This document shows, piece after piece, positions 17,719 through 26,231 of a DNA stretch of 64,000 nucleotides; the stretch's first letter is position 1; the number at the start of each line of letters is the position of its first letter. The stretch comes from Peredibacter sp045999315. Its GTDB lineage: Bacteria > Bdellovibrionota > Bacteriovoracia > Bacteriovoracales > Bacteriovoracaceae. Under the pieces are notes generated by a model that ran no database searches, was not told where the DNA came from, and saw only the letters and a list, made by a program, of their open reading frames with translations. The translations under genes were made by a program, and so were the position numbers. Location of the stretch: contig NZ_CP174607.1 in the NCBI RefSeq assembly GCF_045999315.1, forward strand, positions 1,426,001 through 1,490,000, written 5' to 3'.

Positions 17719-18648
17719 ATGACGATGGTCAGCAATCCGCCAGAAATTAAGTACTTCAATCGTATGAACAATAGGACTGAAGTAGAGAAAGTCTATGGGG
17801 ATGGATTCATTAAATTTCTTTATAGCTCTGCCTTAGGGCATCAAGTTGGTACAGTTTTTACTAACAAATATTTTAGTAAAATCTACGGTGCTTTTCAGGA
17901 TCTTCCTTCTAGTCATAGTAAGGTTCGTCCTTTCATTGAAAAGTTCAACATTCAAATTGATGACTATGAGGCGGGTACTCGTCCGGCACTAGATCCTAGA
18001 GATTCTTATCGCACTTTCAATGAATTTTTCATTCGCCGTTTTAAGCTTGGTAAACGTTCATTTGTGGCAGAGCCAAATCGTATGCCGGCATTCGCTGAGG
18101 CCCGTTACGTGGGTTTCGATGCAATTAACGAGAGAGATACATATCCTGTGAAGGGCCAATATCTTCTAGCAAAAGATCTGGTTGGTAACGATCAAGTTGC
18201 AAAGATTTTTGAAGGTGGTCCGTTAATGATCGCTCGTCTTTGTCCGGTTGATTATCACCGTTACCATTATCCGGATAATGGTAAAGTGCTTGATAATTTC
18301 CGAGTGCCGGGTGCCTACGATTCAGTGAATCCTCTGGCGCTAAAATATAAAAACCAGATTTTCATTAAGAACGAAAGACATGTTTCCATTCTTCAAACTG
18401 AAAACTTTGGTCGCCTTGCTTACATTGAAGTTGGTGCGATCTGCGTTGGTAAGATTGTCCAGTCTCATCGTTGGAACAAACCATTTATGCGTGGAGAAGA
18501 GAAAGGTTACTTTTTGTTTGGTGGTTCTACAGTTGTTCTATTGGGCGAGAAAGGCGCTTGGAAACCTTCGGCCGATATTCTTGCTAATACTGCCAAAGGT
18601 ATCGAAACATACTTACATCTTGGTACTGAAGTCGCCGTTAAAAATTAA
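17719..18648 (+). CDS. psd: phosphatidylserine decarboxylase proenzyme
   Basis: This enzyme makes phosphatidylethanolamine from phosphatidylserine at the inner membrane. The 309-residue proenzyme ends with the self-cleavage motif GGST, where Ser270 becomes the pyruvoyl group after cleavage between Gly and Ser. RLCPVDYHRYHYP is the usual conserved histidine segment, and VGAICVGKI is also present. A longer frame reaches 17686, but AAGAGG at 17705-17710 points to the ATG at 17719. Its end overlaps the next minus-strand gene by 11 bases. Confidence 0.95.
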   Translation: MTMVSNPPEIKYFNRMNNRTEVEKVYGDGFIKFLYSSALGHQVGTVFTNKYFSKIYGAFQDLPSSHSKVRPFIEKFNIQIDDYEAGTRPALDPRDSYRTFNEFFIRRFKLGKRSFVAEPNRMPAFAEARYVGFDAINERDTYPVKGQYLLAKDLVGNDQVAKIFEGGPLMIARLCPVDYHRYHYPDNGKVLDNFRVPGAYDSVNPLALKYKNQIFIKNERHVSILQTENFGRLAYIEVGAICVGKIVQSHRWNKPFMRGEEKGYFLFGGSTVVLLGEKGAWKPSADILANTAKGIETYLHLGTEVAVKN

Positions 18649-19411
18649 GCCTACAAATAATAGGGAAGTGGTCGGTAGGATATCTGCCGTCCACTGTGCC
18701 CTTGTCCATTACGCAATCTTCGACTTTTGCTTTTTTATCCACCATCACCCAGTCAATTCTTGAACCATTCTGGCATTCACCATTAAAGGCATGATGAGAA
18801 GTTTCTTCAATCTGATGAAACAAGGCCCATGAGTCTTGAAGGTTGGGAAATTCTTTTAGGAGAGTTTGGCGAACTTCACTTTGAGGAGAGTCGTTAAAGT
18901 CACCTGTAATAAACAAGAGAGAATTCTCGTTCCAGAAGCGCTTTATTTCTTTAATAAGCACCTTGACCTGATTCACTCTGGTCTGAGGCTTCACATGATC
19001 AAGATGTGTATTAACTACGAAAAAATTTGTTTCAGAGTTTTTTGGCTGAAGTTTTACCCAGGTCATAAGACGCGGAAACATGCTTTCGAAAGAAAGACTT
19101 CCAGCGACTCCTGGAGTCTCAGATAACCAGAGATCTTCGCTCTTTAAAATTTCAAAGCGATCTTTCTTCACAAAGATCGTAGGATACATTCTTTCTTTGA
19201 TCCATGAGCGGTGCTCATCAATAATGGTAAAATCACCCAGCAGAGACTCAAAGTCCTTAAGCTGATTGAATCTACCTTCTTGAGTGGCGATGATATCTGG
19301 GTGATGTTTAAGAAGTGTTTGGGCCAGAATTTGACGGCGATGGGGCCAGGCATTGGCCCCATCGGCAGGATTATCAAAACGGATGTTGCAGCTGATAAGG
19401 CAAAAATTCAT
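18638..19411 (-). CDS. endonuclease/exonuclease/phosphatase family hydrolase
   Basis: The 257-residue protein has the metal-dependent EEP fold shared by AP endonucleases, DNase I and inositol-phosphate phosphatases. Catalytic motifs are ATQEG (about 42-46), NTHLDH, TGDFND and the C-terminal PTDHFPI. No signal peptide or membrane segment is seen, so it probably acts in the cytoplasm, unlike secreted nucleases. The pattern resembles the small YafD/Mg-dependent group of unknown substrate. It is tail to tail with psd. Confidence 0.85.
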   Translation of the reverse strand: MNFCLISCNIRFDNPADGANAWPHRRQILAQTLLKHHPDIIATQEGRFNQLKDFESLLGDFTIIDEHRSWIKERMYPTIFVKKDRFEILKSEDLWLSETPGVAGSLSFESMFPRLMTWVKLQPKNSETNFFVVNTHLDHVKPQTRVNQVKVLIKEIKRFWNENSLLFITGDFNDSPQSEVRQTLLKEFPNLQDSWALFHQIEETSHHAFNGECQNGSRIDWVMVDKKAKVEDCVMDKGTVDGRYPTDHFPIICRLNF

Positions 19412-19429
19412 TCCTAAATTATATTGCTT

Positions 19430-20806
19430 TTAGTTAATCTTCTCAACATAGCTCTCAATTTCCAGACTGAATTTGGCCTCCATATTGGTTGAAACAGCGG
19501 GCCGTAGCTCTCGGCCATTTCCTTCACAGTATTTATGATATTGTCCTGTGGTGGTAAAGCTTGATGCCGGGTTATTGAGAATTTGTAATTTAATGTTTTC
19601 AGTTTGCCAGTTAACTTTTAACTTCCAAAAAATCCCTTTTTCATCAGATCCTTCTTCCATTTCGATGTTATTAGCATCAAAAGCAAGCACGTTGTTTCCT
19701 GATACCATTTGAATGTTACCTAAGACCTCTTCAAATGAAACTTGCTGGACCGGCTTGTTTATATAATCTCTAAGATAATACGTGCAGCTATATCTTGTTA
19801 CTCCACCACCATCTCGTCCTCCACCGCCAGAGTCAACATAGAGTCTGCTTGTGGTAGATTCATGAAAATCTCTCATCACTTTTGATGCTCTAATAACGAA
19901 GAAAACCGGTGAGAGTTTTGAGTTGTTGAGAACGAGATTGTTCGTGGCATACCCGTTATCTCTTGAAAGATTGATTTTTTTGATTTGAAAACGCTCTTTA
20001 TAAACTTTATTCAATTCTTCCAGACTGGAATAAACCAGGGCCCTGTCTCCATTGGCAAAATCTCTTTGATACCAACGGACCGAGTCTGTTTCAAGATGAT
20101 AGAAAAAGAACTCATCTTCTTTTACTTCGAGAACGTTGTTGATCTTAAAGCTCTCTTTTAATTTCTCAATTGGAAGCTCTTTTGAAACATACAGGATCTC
20201 GCTTTTTTTACCATCGTTAATAAAAACGCGGTAAGTGTTGTCTCTTACGCTTTCATCTTGGTCTACTTCATAATAGTTTTCGCGATTGTATTTTTTTGAG
20301 ACTGTCATATGGGCGTTCCCAGTAATAAGGGCCTTTAAATCTTTATTATGAATTTTTACATTCATCTGGGGCTCCCATTTACCTAGGGACCTTTGTTCAT
20401 CTCCCGAGATAAGAAAAACCTCCTGAACGGCCGAGCTGATTTCATCAAAAGTCAGCTTCACGACGTAAGACTCTTGTTTAAAATCTATGCTTGGAATTTT
20501 CCCGCTAACTTTGATCTGAGTTCCTTCAGAAAGATAATTTTTATTTCCAGTTTGTTGGTCAGGACCAACCATGACTTCGTTTACGGTCTTGAATTGGTTA
20601 CTGAAGGACATTTCGATTTGTTCCAAGTGTTGGAACCGAAGTGTTCCACTGACTTTTCCCATTGGTTCAATGTTGGCAATGTATTTATTAATGTCCGATT
20701 CATAGGCATTAACAATTTGATCGCCATCACTGTCGCGAAGATCCATCTTTTTTGGTTCTTCGTGTTTTCCACAAGAAATCAGAAGGACAAAAATCAACCA
20801 ACGCAT
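19430..20806 (-). CDS. large putative lipoprotein with a calcium-type Asp loop
   Basis: The 458-residue product has a very short lipoprotein signal with LLISC (cysteine 12). Near the N-terminus, RDSDGDQIVNAYE matches the Asp-rich calcium-binding loop of thrombospondin type 3/EF-hand-like repeats. The rest has alternating polar/hydrophobic strands, a GGGGRDGGG segment near residue 335 and few cysteines. No named family is recognised. GGGAG lies before the ATG, inside the end of the upstream gene, from which it is separated by one base. It is the last gene of a three-gene operon with two DNA-binding-like proteins. Confidence 0.75.
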   Translation of the reverse strand: MRWLIFVLLISCGKHEEPKKMDLRDSDGDQIVNAYESDINKYIANIEPMGKVSGTLRFQHLEQIEMSFSNQFKTVNEVMVGPDQQTGNKNYLSEGTQIKVSGKIPSIDFKQESYVVKLTFDEISSAVQEVFLISGDEQRSLGKWEPQMNVKIHNKDLKALITGNAHMTVSKKYNRENYYEVDQDESVRDNTYRVFINDGKKSEILYVSKELPIEKLKESFKINNVLEVKEDEFFFYHLETDSVRWYQRDFANGDRALVYSSLEELNKVYKERFQIKKINLSRDNGYATNNLVLNNSKLSPVFFVIRASKVMRDFHESTTSRLYVDSGGGGRDGGGVTRYSCTYYLRDYINKPVQQVSFEEVLGNIQMVSGNNVLAFDANNIEMEEGSDEKGIFWKLKVNWQTENIKLQILNNPASSFTTTGQYHKYCEGNGRELRPAVSTNMEAKFSLEIESYVEKIN

Positions 20807-20807
20807 A

Positions 20808-21287
20808 TTATCTCCCTGTAACCACTTGATTCATGAGTGTTTGAACTTCACCAACGCCCCAGAAAATGACTTTACGGTCTTTAATCGCGACTTCATTCTG
20901 TGCTTTTTTATGAGCGTCTTGAAGAAAAGAATCTAGATTCGATAACATCGCGAGGAAGATCTTTTCATCTCTGGCGTCCATCGCAACTTTCTGAAAACGA
21001 AATACCCGATTTTGTTTTTGCTCTAAAACTGCTTCGATAAGTTCTAAAGACTCGGCTTGTTTGGCCTCTATTCCATTGATCTCCTCCATCATGATGGATG
21101 AGATGTTTTGATTGATTTGATAAGTCTGACCAGAGGTAGACAAAATTCCGCGAATGATCAGGGCCTGGAGAATGTTAAAACAAACATTCTCATGCAATCC
21201 TGATTGAGAATGAATCTCATCAAAGCTTAGGCTTTGTTTTCCAAGACATTCGAGTACGATTCTTTCTAATGAAGATAGACCTTTCAT
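20808..21287 (-). CDS. winged-helix-like regulatory protein, unknown function
   Basis: The 159-residue protein starts with a predicted helix-turn-helix/winged-helix module (SLERIVLECLGKQSLSFDEI, about 5-60; LHENVCFNILQALIIRGIL is the recognition part). A helical region with coiled-coil character follows. There is no signal peptide. It lies 9 bases after the preceding regulator and one base before the lipoprotein gene. Its partner location suggests it controls or senses something linked to that lipoprotein, which is inference. Confidence 0.65.
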   Translation of the reverse strand: MKGLSSLERIVLECLGKQSLSFDEIHSQSGLHENVCFNILQALIIRGILSTSGQTYQINQNISSIMMEEINGIEAKQAESLELIEAVLEQKQNRVFRFQKVAMDARDEKIFLAMLSNLDSFLQDAHKKAQNEVAIKDRKVIFWGVGEVQTLMNQVVTGR

Positions 21288-21296
21288 AGATTCTCC

Positions 21297-21644
21297 TTAC
21301 GCGATTACCGCATCTTGAAATACTGAGCGGATATAAGTTCGGCTGTAACGTTTATTAGTAAGTTTTCTTTCGATGTAGTCGGCCAGTTTACCCAGTTCTT
21401 CATTGGTAAGTAGTGAAGAGGCCTCATCCATAGCTGTGTTCAGACGGTGATAACTCGGACTTTCAGCAATTTTGTCTGTGATTGCTTTTTCGAAGGCCTC
21501 GAGTTCTCCGACCTTCATGGTTTTGCCATTAAAAAGTCGGAAAACGCGGGTGATTTGGATGCCGGTACGGAGGGAAATTTCACGAAGAGTTTCTTCTGGG
21601 AAGAATTGGCGGTAACGTTGGAGGGTCTTATTTTGTAAAGTCAT
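21297..21644 (-). CDS. small helix-turn-helix DNA-binding protein
   Basis: The 115-residue protein contains an HTH-like segment (TLREISLRTGIQITRVFRLFNGKTMKVGEL split around about 18-48), reminiscent of XRE/Cro-type readers. A second helical half ends in a basic KRYSRTYIR stretch. AAGGAG precedes the ATG. It is the first gene of the operon 21644-19430, which runs away from the sigma-54 regulator. A small hairpin (GGTTTC/GAAACC, 21660-21676) lies just upstream. The target genes are unknown. Confidence 0.68.
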   Translation of the reverse strand: MTLQNKTLQRYRQFFPEETLREISLRTGIQITRVFRLFNGKTMKVGELEAFEKAITDKIAESPSYHRLNTAMDEASSLLTNEELGKLADYIERKLTNKRYSRTYIRSVFQDAVIA

Positions 21645-21698
21645 CGTTTGCTCCTTTAAGGTTTCTGATGGAAACCCCTAGAGCAAGGACCGTGCCAA

Positions 21699-23021
21699 CT
21701 AAAACTGGAGCTTATTTTCCTGAAGGATGCGGTAGAAAGCGGAGCTGGAGATTTTAAGATCTTTAATACAAGCTGTGATTTTTCCGTTATTTCGTTTCAT
21801 GGCCTCTTCCACGGCCTTACGTTCGATCATATTGATATAGGATTTCAAACCGTGCTGAAACACATGTTCTTCCCACATCTCTTGAGAGGGCAGAGTCTTA
21901 ACTTCCAGACCCAGCATTTTGTTCACAATCTGGGAATCAATGATTCCGGAAATACCTTGAGAGAATCTCTCACAAGTCTTTCTAAGTTCACGAATATTTC
22001 CGGGCCAAGCATGCTTTTTCAAGGCATTCATGGCCTCAGGCTTGATTACGTATCTACGAGGAGAATTGGCCTGAAAATGACGAACCAGAAGTTCAATATC
22101 ATTAGGTCTTTCTGAGAGTGATTTAAGATGAAATTGGAAACCACTAATACGATGAAAGAAGTCCTCTCGAAACTCTTTCTTCGCCATCTTGTCTTGAAGA
22201 TCTTCGCAAGTGGCGGTGATAAGAGTGAAATCCGCCTTCACTGGAGTAGAAGAACCAACTGGATAAAAGGTCTTTTCATCAAGAGCTTTAAGAAGCTTTT
22301 GTTGCATGGCCATTGGCATGGTCGCAACTTCATCCAGGAACAGTGTGCCGCCATGAGCGAGTTTAAGCTTTCCGTCTTTCTTTTGGTCCGCGCCAGTGAA
22401 AGCACCTTTCTCGTGACCAAACAGCTCTGATTCCAGAAGGTTTTCCGCCACCTCAGAACAATTTAAATGAACCAGATTAGCATCTGGATGAGTGATTTCA
22501 TGAATGAGTTTTCCCAGTAAGCTTTTCCCGGTCCCAGTCGGACCTGAAATGAAGAGAGTCTGGTTTTTCCAGTTAATCTCAGTGAGCTTTCTAAGTTCAG
22601 AAATGAGGTCTTCGTCTTGAGTAATGAATTCCTCCTTCAGAATCTTTTCAAATTTTGCCTGCTTGGCCTGAAGGAACTTATTGATATAGACCGGTAGTTG
22701 GTCTTTTAATTTGAATTTTGAGAGGTAGTGTTTGGCACCTAGGGTATAGGCCTTTTCGATAGTTTCATCGCCTTCATAAGAGCTCACCACGATACAATGA
22801 GCGCCTTTTTTAACGATTTCTGAGATGAGATCGACCCCAGAGCCTTCCCCCAGCTCAATGTCAGTTAAAACGATGTCATAGGGCCTAATAGCGAGTTTCT
22901 CGCGTGCCCCTTGAATGTCCCCGGCCTCTTCAATGATCCCAAATGGCTGCAGTATTTCCCGCAAATTCAAGCGGGCATACTTATCGTCTTCAATAATGAG
23001 AAAACTCAAATGGGATTTCAT
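21699..23021 (-). CDS. sigma-54-dependent response regulator, NtrC family
   Basis: The 440-residue regulator has all three modules. The receiver (about 6-118) has acidic pair E11-D12-D13, phospho-acceptor D54 and lysine K102. The AAA+ domain (about 135-370) has Walker A GPTGTGKS and the sigma-54 contact loop GAFTGA (206-211). The C-terminal Fis-type HTH is at about 395-440. It should activate promoters read by sigma-54 RNA polymerase after phosphorylation. No histidine kinase lies next to it, so the partner is elsewhere. An inverted repeat upstream (23042-23080) may be an operator for this gene or for nagB. Confidence 0.95.
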   Translation of the reverse strand: MKSHLSFLIIEDDKYARLNLREILQPFGIIEEAGDIQGAREKLAIRPYDIVLTDIELGEGSGVDLISEIVKKGAHCIVVSSYEGDETIEKAYTLGAKHYLSKFKLKDQLPVYINKFLQAKQAKFEKILKEEFITQDEDLISELRKLTEINWKNQTLFISGPTGTGKSLLGKLIHEITHPDANLVHLNCSEVAENLLESELFGHEKGAFTGADQKKDGKLKLAHGGTLFLDEVATMPMAMQQKLLKALDEKTFYPVGSSTPVKADFTLITATCEDLQDKMAKKEFREDFFHRISGFQFHLKSLSERPNDIELLVRHFQANSPRRYVIKPEAMNALKKHAWPGNIRELRKTCERFSQGISGIIDSQIVNKMLGLEVKTLPSQEMWEEHVFQHGLKSYINMIERKAVEEAMKRNNGKITACIKDLKISSSAFYRILQENKLQF

Positions 23022-23041
23022 TTCTTGGTTGTAAACCTGAA

Positions 23042-23080
23042 ATATTCCGATTTCAAATACTGGATTCGGAATCCGAATAT
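23042..23080. promoter_or_regulatory. nested inverted repeat in the divergent regulator/nagB intergenic region
   Basis: ATTCGGA (23064-23070) and TCCGAAT (23072-23078) form a perfect palindrome around one base. A wider pair, ATATTCCGAT (23042-23051) and ATCCGAATAT (23071-23080), matches at nine of ten positions when one arm is inverted. This looks like a two-site operator. A short CAGATCTG palindrome follows at 23085-23092. Which of the divergent genes it controls is not decided by the sequence. Confidence 0.5.
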
Positions 23081-23155
23081 TTTACAGATCTGAGCCTTGT
23101 GTGACCCTTGAGGGCAGTTTACTATCTTATTGAAAGAAGTTTGAGATGAGGGAAC

Positions 23156-23881
23156 ATGCGAATAATTCTAAGTGATTCGACAGCTGAAGCGATCCAGACC
23201 GTAGCCCTATTAGTTATTGAGACAATGGAATCTCATCCGAGTGCTGTGATTGGCCTCGCTACGGGGAGAACCATGGAGCCGGTATATGCTGAAATGGTAA
23301 GGCTCAAAAATGAAAAGTCTCTCAATCTTGAAAAAAACTTCTTCTTCATGTTGGATGAATACTTCGGTCTTCCAGAAAATCATCCTTCAAGTTTCAAACA
23401 CTATATTGAAAAGCATTTCATAGGTCCGATGCAAATTGGGCAATCTCAAATCTCGGTACCACCGGTGCATGCGAAAGATGGTGCTTATCATTACGAAGAA
23501 AGCATTAAAGAGAGCGGTGGAGTTGATCTCCAGCTACTGGGCATCGGTAGAAATGGACACGTGGGTTTTAATGAGCCCGGATCAGAGAAAAATTCTCGAA
23601 CGCGTTTAGTTCGTCTGACAGATGAGACTATTGCCGCCAATAAAGAGCAATTTGTTGATGATAAAATTCCGACCGAGGCCCTCTCCATGGGAATTGGGAC
23701 CATCATGGACAGTAAAAGCCTTCTTATGCTTGCTACTGGAAAATCAAAAGCAGATACGATTAAGTATCTCTTGAATCATCATGATGATCCAAGTTGTCCT
23801 GCGACTTACTTAAAGCATCACCCTCATTTTACTTTAGTTTTAGATCCAGAGGCGGCGTCAAAGATCAATTTAAAGATCTGA
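23156..23881 (+). CDS. nagB: glucosamine-6-phosphate deaminase
   Basis: NagB converts glucosamine 6-phosphate to fructose 6-phosphate and ammonia, feeding amino sugars into glycolysis. The 241-residue protein has the sugar-phosphate binding ATGRTMEPVY, catalytic FMLDEYFGLP (about 64-73) and GIGRNGHVGFNEPGS (about 129-143) with the histidine of the active site. It lacks the long C-terminal extension of the E. coli allosteric enzyme, so it is probably the non-allosteric type. Its last 58 bases overlap the end of the PIG-L deacetylase gene on the other strand. Confidence 0.95.
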   Translation: MRIILSDSTAEAIQTVALLVIETMESHPSAVIGLATGRTMEPVYAEMVRLKNEKSLNLEKNFFFMLDEYFGLPENHPSSFKHYIEKHFIGPMQIGQSQISVPPVHAKDGAYHYEESIKESGGVDLQLLGIGRNGHVGFNEPGSEKNSRTRLVRLTDETIAANKEQFVDDKIPTEALSMGIGTIMDSKSLLMLATGKSKADTIKYLLNHHDDPSCPATYLKHHPHFTLVLDPEAASKINLKI

Positions 23882-24633
23882 CCGATATCCATTGATGATG
23901 TGAGATTGGATTCGATAAATTTTGGCGTTGAGAACTTTCCTTTCTTCACAACTTGAAGTTGATAGATCACACCGAAGGCCATGCTAGAAGCATCTGTGCC
24001 TTTGCCACCAATCACTTCAGAACCACGACGAACATTGTCCATCATCCAGGCCGGAAGTCTAAGGTGATACGGATTGCGGTCGACTTCACCCACGTGTTTT
24101 GCGAGAGCTTGCATCTGAAGTTCGAGAATTTCAGTCGGCACTTCCACCAGAAGATTTGGTTTACTCATCTGCCCCCAGAATTCACTCCAGCAAACGATGG
24201 CCGTGCTCTTGGCAGAGGTGAGTGTCTTCTTTAAGAGTTCACCGGTCTTGATGTGAGTCGGGTGAAAATCTTTTAGGTGAGGAGCAATGATTAGTTGCGG
24301 TTGATATTTCTGAATAAGAGACTTTAGTTCTTTTTCTTTTTTCTTCCAGTTTTCATCCAGAACGATGTTTTCCATCTCGAGAAGTTCACAAGCAGCTTCC
24401 AGCTCTTTTAAACGCTCTTGCTGGCGTTCTTTCTTTGAACCAAGAGTGACCGCAATGTTTACGATATGTGCGTTGTTTTCTTTTTGAAGACGAAGAGGCA
24501 GCGATCCCACAATTGATTCATCATCAGGATGTGGAGAAAGGATCATGACCGTAAAGGGAACGGAAGACTTTTCAGTTAATGGTGCCGGATTAAAAAGAGA
24601 GGCAAGAGGTTTAAGGATTGGGGTGAATTCCAT
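23824..24633 (-). CDS. PIG-L/LmbE family N-deacetylase
   Basis: The 269-residue protein is a zinc-dependent deacetylase of the PIG-L family, which acts on N-acetylglucosamine-containing molecules. The zinc and catalytic motif HPDDE is at 35-39, and the later HPTH histidine pair lies near 134-137. No signal peptide is seen. NagB and PIG-L domains are functionally linked in other bacteria, so joint use of GlcNAc is a reasonable inference. The start at 24633 has AAGGA upstream. Its leader would run through the structured region at 24657-24780. It overlaps nagB by 58 bases tail to tail. Confidence 0.88.
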   Translation of the reverse strand: MEFTPILKPLASLFNPAPLTEKSSVPFTVMILSPHPDDESIVGSLPLRLQKENNAHIVNIAVTLGSKKERQQERLKELEAACELLEMENIVLDENWKKKEKELKSLIQKYQPQLIIAPHLKDFHPTHIKTGELLKKTLTSAKSTAIVCWSEFWGQMSKPNLLVEVPTEILELQMQALAKHVGEVDRNPYHLRLPAWMMDNVRRGSEVIGGKGTDASSMAFGVIYQLQVVKKGKFSTPKFIESNLTSSMDIGQIFKLIFDAASGSKTKVK

Positions 24634-24656
24634 TTCACCGTTCCTTAATTAAAACT

Positions 24657-24780
24657 TTGTTAACGTCGTTACGACGTAACAAAAAGCGATTAGGATCAAA
24701 ACTGATCGAATCATGGGCCCCTCTAGTGTGTGTAGACATTTCCAATCTACCAACTTTGATTTCAGTCAGTCTAGGGGCCC
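24657..24780 (-). promoter_or_regulatory. highly structured intergenic region, possible leader RNA or small RNA
   Basis: The stretch between manC and the PIG-L gene carries several inverted repeats. An outer pair, GGGCCCCT (24715-24722) and AGGGGCCC (24773-24780), encloses GTAGA-N9-TCTAC (24732-24750). Next to it are GATCA-AAAC-TGATC (24694-24707) and an ACGTCGT/ACGACGT hairpin (24663-24677) whose outer arms, TTGTT and AACAA, also pair. The region could be a 5' leader of the PIG-L gene or a separate RNA. No known riboswitch class is recognised. Confidence 0.4.
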
Positions 24781-24814
24781 GTTTAAGAGTGAAAACACTT
24801 AATTCAGCTTTCAA

Positions 24815-26188
24815 TTAGTTACGTTTATAATCGTCTTGAAGACGCACAATGTCATCCTCGCCCAAGTAGTTACCAACCTGCGCCTCAATCAAAACCAGAT
24901 CCTGTTTTTGCTGATTGTAAAGGCGGTGAGTAGCTTCTTTCGGAATGTAACAAGATTCGTTTTGTTTCAGATCGAAAGTTTTATCGTTAATGGTCACAGT
25001 CGCCACACCACTTACTACAATCCAGTGTTCAGAGCGATGATGGTGGTATTGAAGCGAAAGCTTAGCACCTGGGCGAACAGTGATTTGTTTTACTTTATAA
25101 CCAGGATTCTCTTCGAGGATGGTGTATGTTCCCCACGGGCGGTGGGCCGTGGTGTGGACGTTTGTCATTTCCACATTATGCTTTTTAACTTCTGCCACGA
25201 GGTCTTTAACTTTTTGAGTTGAACCTTTCTTGGCAATCACAATCGCATCGCGAGTATCGACGATCATGAGATCTTCCACATCAATTGTGGAAATAAGACG
25301 ATCATCTGCAATCACAAGATTATTTTTAGAGCCGATGTGAATTGTATTCTTGGAGAGTGTATTTCCGTTCTCATCTTTTGGAAGAGTTTCATAAAGTGAA
25401 TCAAAAGAGCCGAGGTCACTCCAACCGATATCTGCGGGAACAACATTTACTCTTTTAGATTTTTCCATCACGGCGTAGTCGATACTTTCAGAACGAATTG
25501 CCACCATATCTTCTTTTACAAGACGAATTGCGGTCTGATCCAATCGTGCGTGAGTGAAAGTTTTGTGACTTTGCTCATACACATCCGGAGCATATGTTTT
25601 AAGCTCTTCTAAGAAGGTCTTTGCTTTGAAGCAGAACATACCACTGTTCCAGAAGTAGTTTCCTGCTTTTACATATTTTTCAGCTGTCGACGCGTCTGGT
25701 TTTTCTTTGAAAGATTTTACTTCAAGGCCACTGGCCTCAATGTAACCATAACCAGTTTCAGCATAGTGGGGCTTAATCCCGAAAGTCACAAGTTTATCTT
25801 GTGAAGCAAGTTCTTGCGCTTTCTTCACTGCCGCTTCGTAAGCAGATTGATCTTCAATCAAGTGGTCAGATGGAACAATAAGCAGAATCTCTTCAGGCTT
25901 ACTTGCAAATGCTGCCATGGCAATGGCGGGAGCTGTATTGCGACCTACGGGCTCTAAAATAAATTTATTCTTAGAAACTTTAACCTCATCCATTTGATCC
26001 AGACCCATGAAATATTGTTCCTGGTTGATCACAACAGAAAAGCTGTCAGCGAACGAAGCATTTCTTTTAATTGTTTTTTGATAGAGGGATTCTTTATCGA
26101 ATAATTTCACGAATTGCTTTGGGTAAAGCGTACGTGAAATTGGCCATAGTCTGGTTCCAGAACCACCGCAAAGTATAACGACTTGCAT
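24815..26188 (-). CDS. manC: mannose-1-phosphate guanylyltransferase / mannose-6-phosphate isomerase
   Basis: This bifunctional 457-residue enzyme makes GDP-mannose for surface glycans. The N-terminal nucleotidyltransferase has GGSGTRLWP (8-16), LVPSDH-like IVPSDH and SFKEKPD. The C-terminal cupin (about 345-457) has RPWGTY and the metal-binding HHHRSEHW for the isomerase step. AGGAG lies upstream of the ATG. It is on the same strand as mgtE upstream (44-base gap) and PIG-L downstream (about 180 bases away). The polysaccharide genes it serves may be those at 51-64 kb. Confidence 0.95.
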   Translation of the reverse strand: MQVVILCGGSGTRLWPISRTLYPKQFVKLFDKESLYQKTIKRNASFADSFSVVINQEQYFMGLDQMDEVKVSKNKFILEPVGRNTAPAIAMAAFASKPEEILLIVPSDHLIEDQSAYEAAVKKAQELASQDKLVTFGIKPHYAETGYGYIEASGLEVKSFKEKPDASTAEKYVKAGNYFWNSGMFCFKAKTFLEELKTYAPDVYEQSHKTFTHARLDQTAIRLVKEDMVAIRSESIDYAVMEKSKRVNVVPADIGWSDLGSFDSLYETLPKDENGNTLSKNTIHIGSKNNLVIADDRLISTIDVEDLMIVDTRDAIVIAKKGSTQKVKDLVAEVKKHNVEMTNVHTTAHRPWGTYTILEENPGYKVKQITVRPGAKLSLQYHHHRSEHWIVVSGVATVTINDKTFDLKQNESCYIPKEATHRLYNQQKQDLVLIEAQVGNYLGEDDIVRLQDDYKRN

Positions 26189-26231
26189 AGATTTCTCCTA
26201 GAGGAGAAAGATCATAGCGCTAATTTGGAAA

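Noticed and set aside
21660..21676. Terminator between the sigma-54 regulator and the HTH gene
   Set aside because: GGTTTC/GAAACC forms a small hairpin, but no T-run follows on the minus strand, so termination is not supported.
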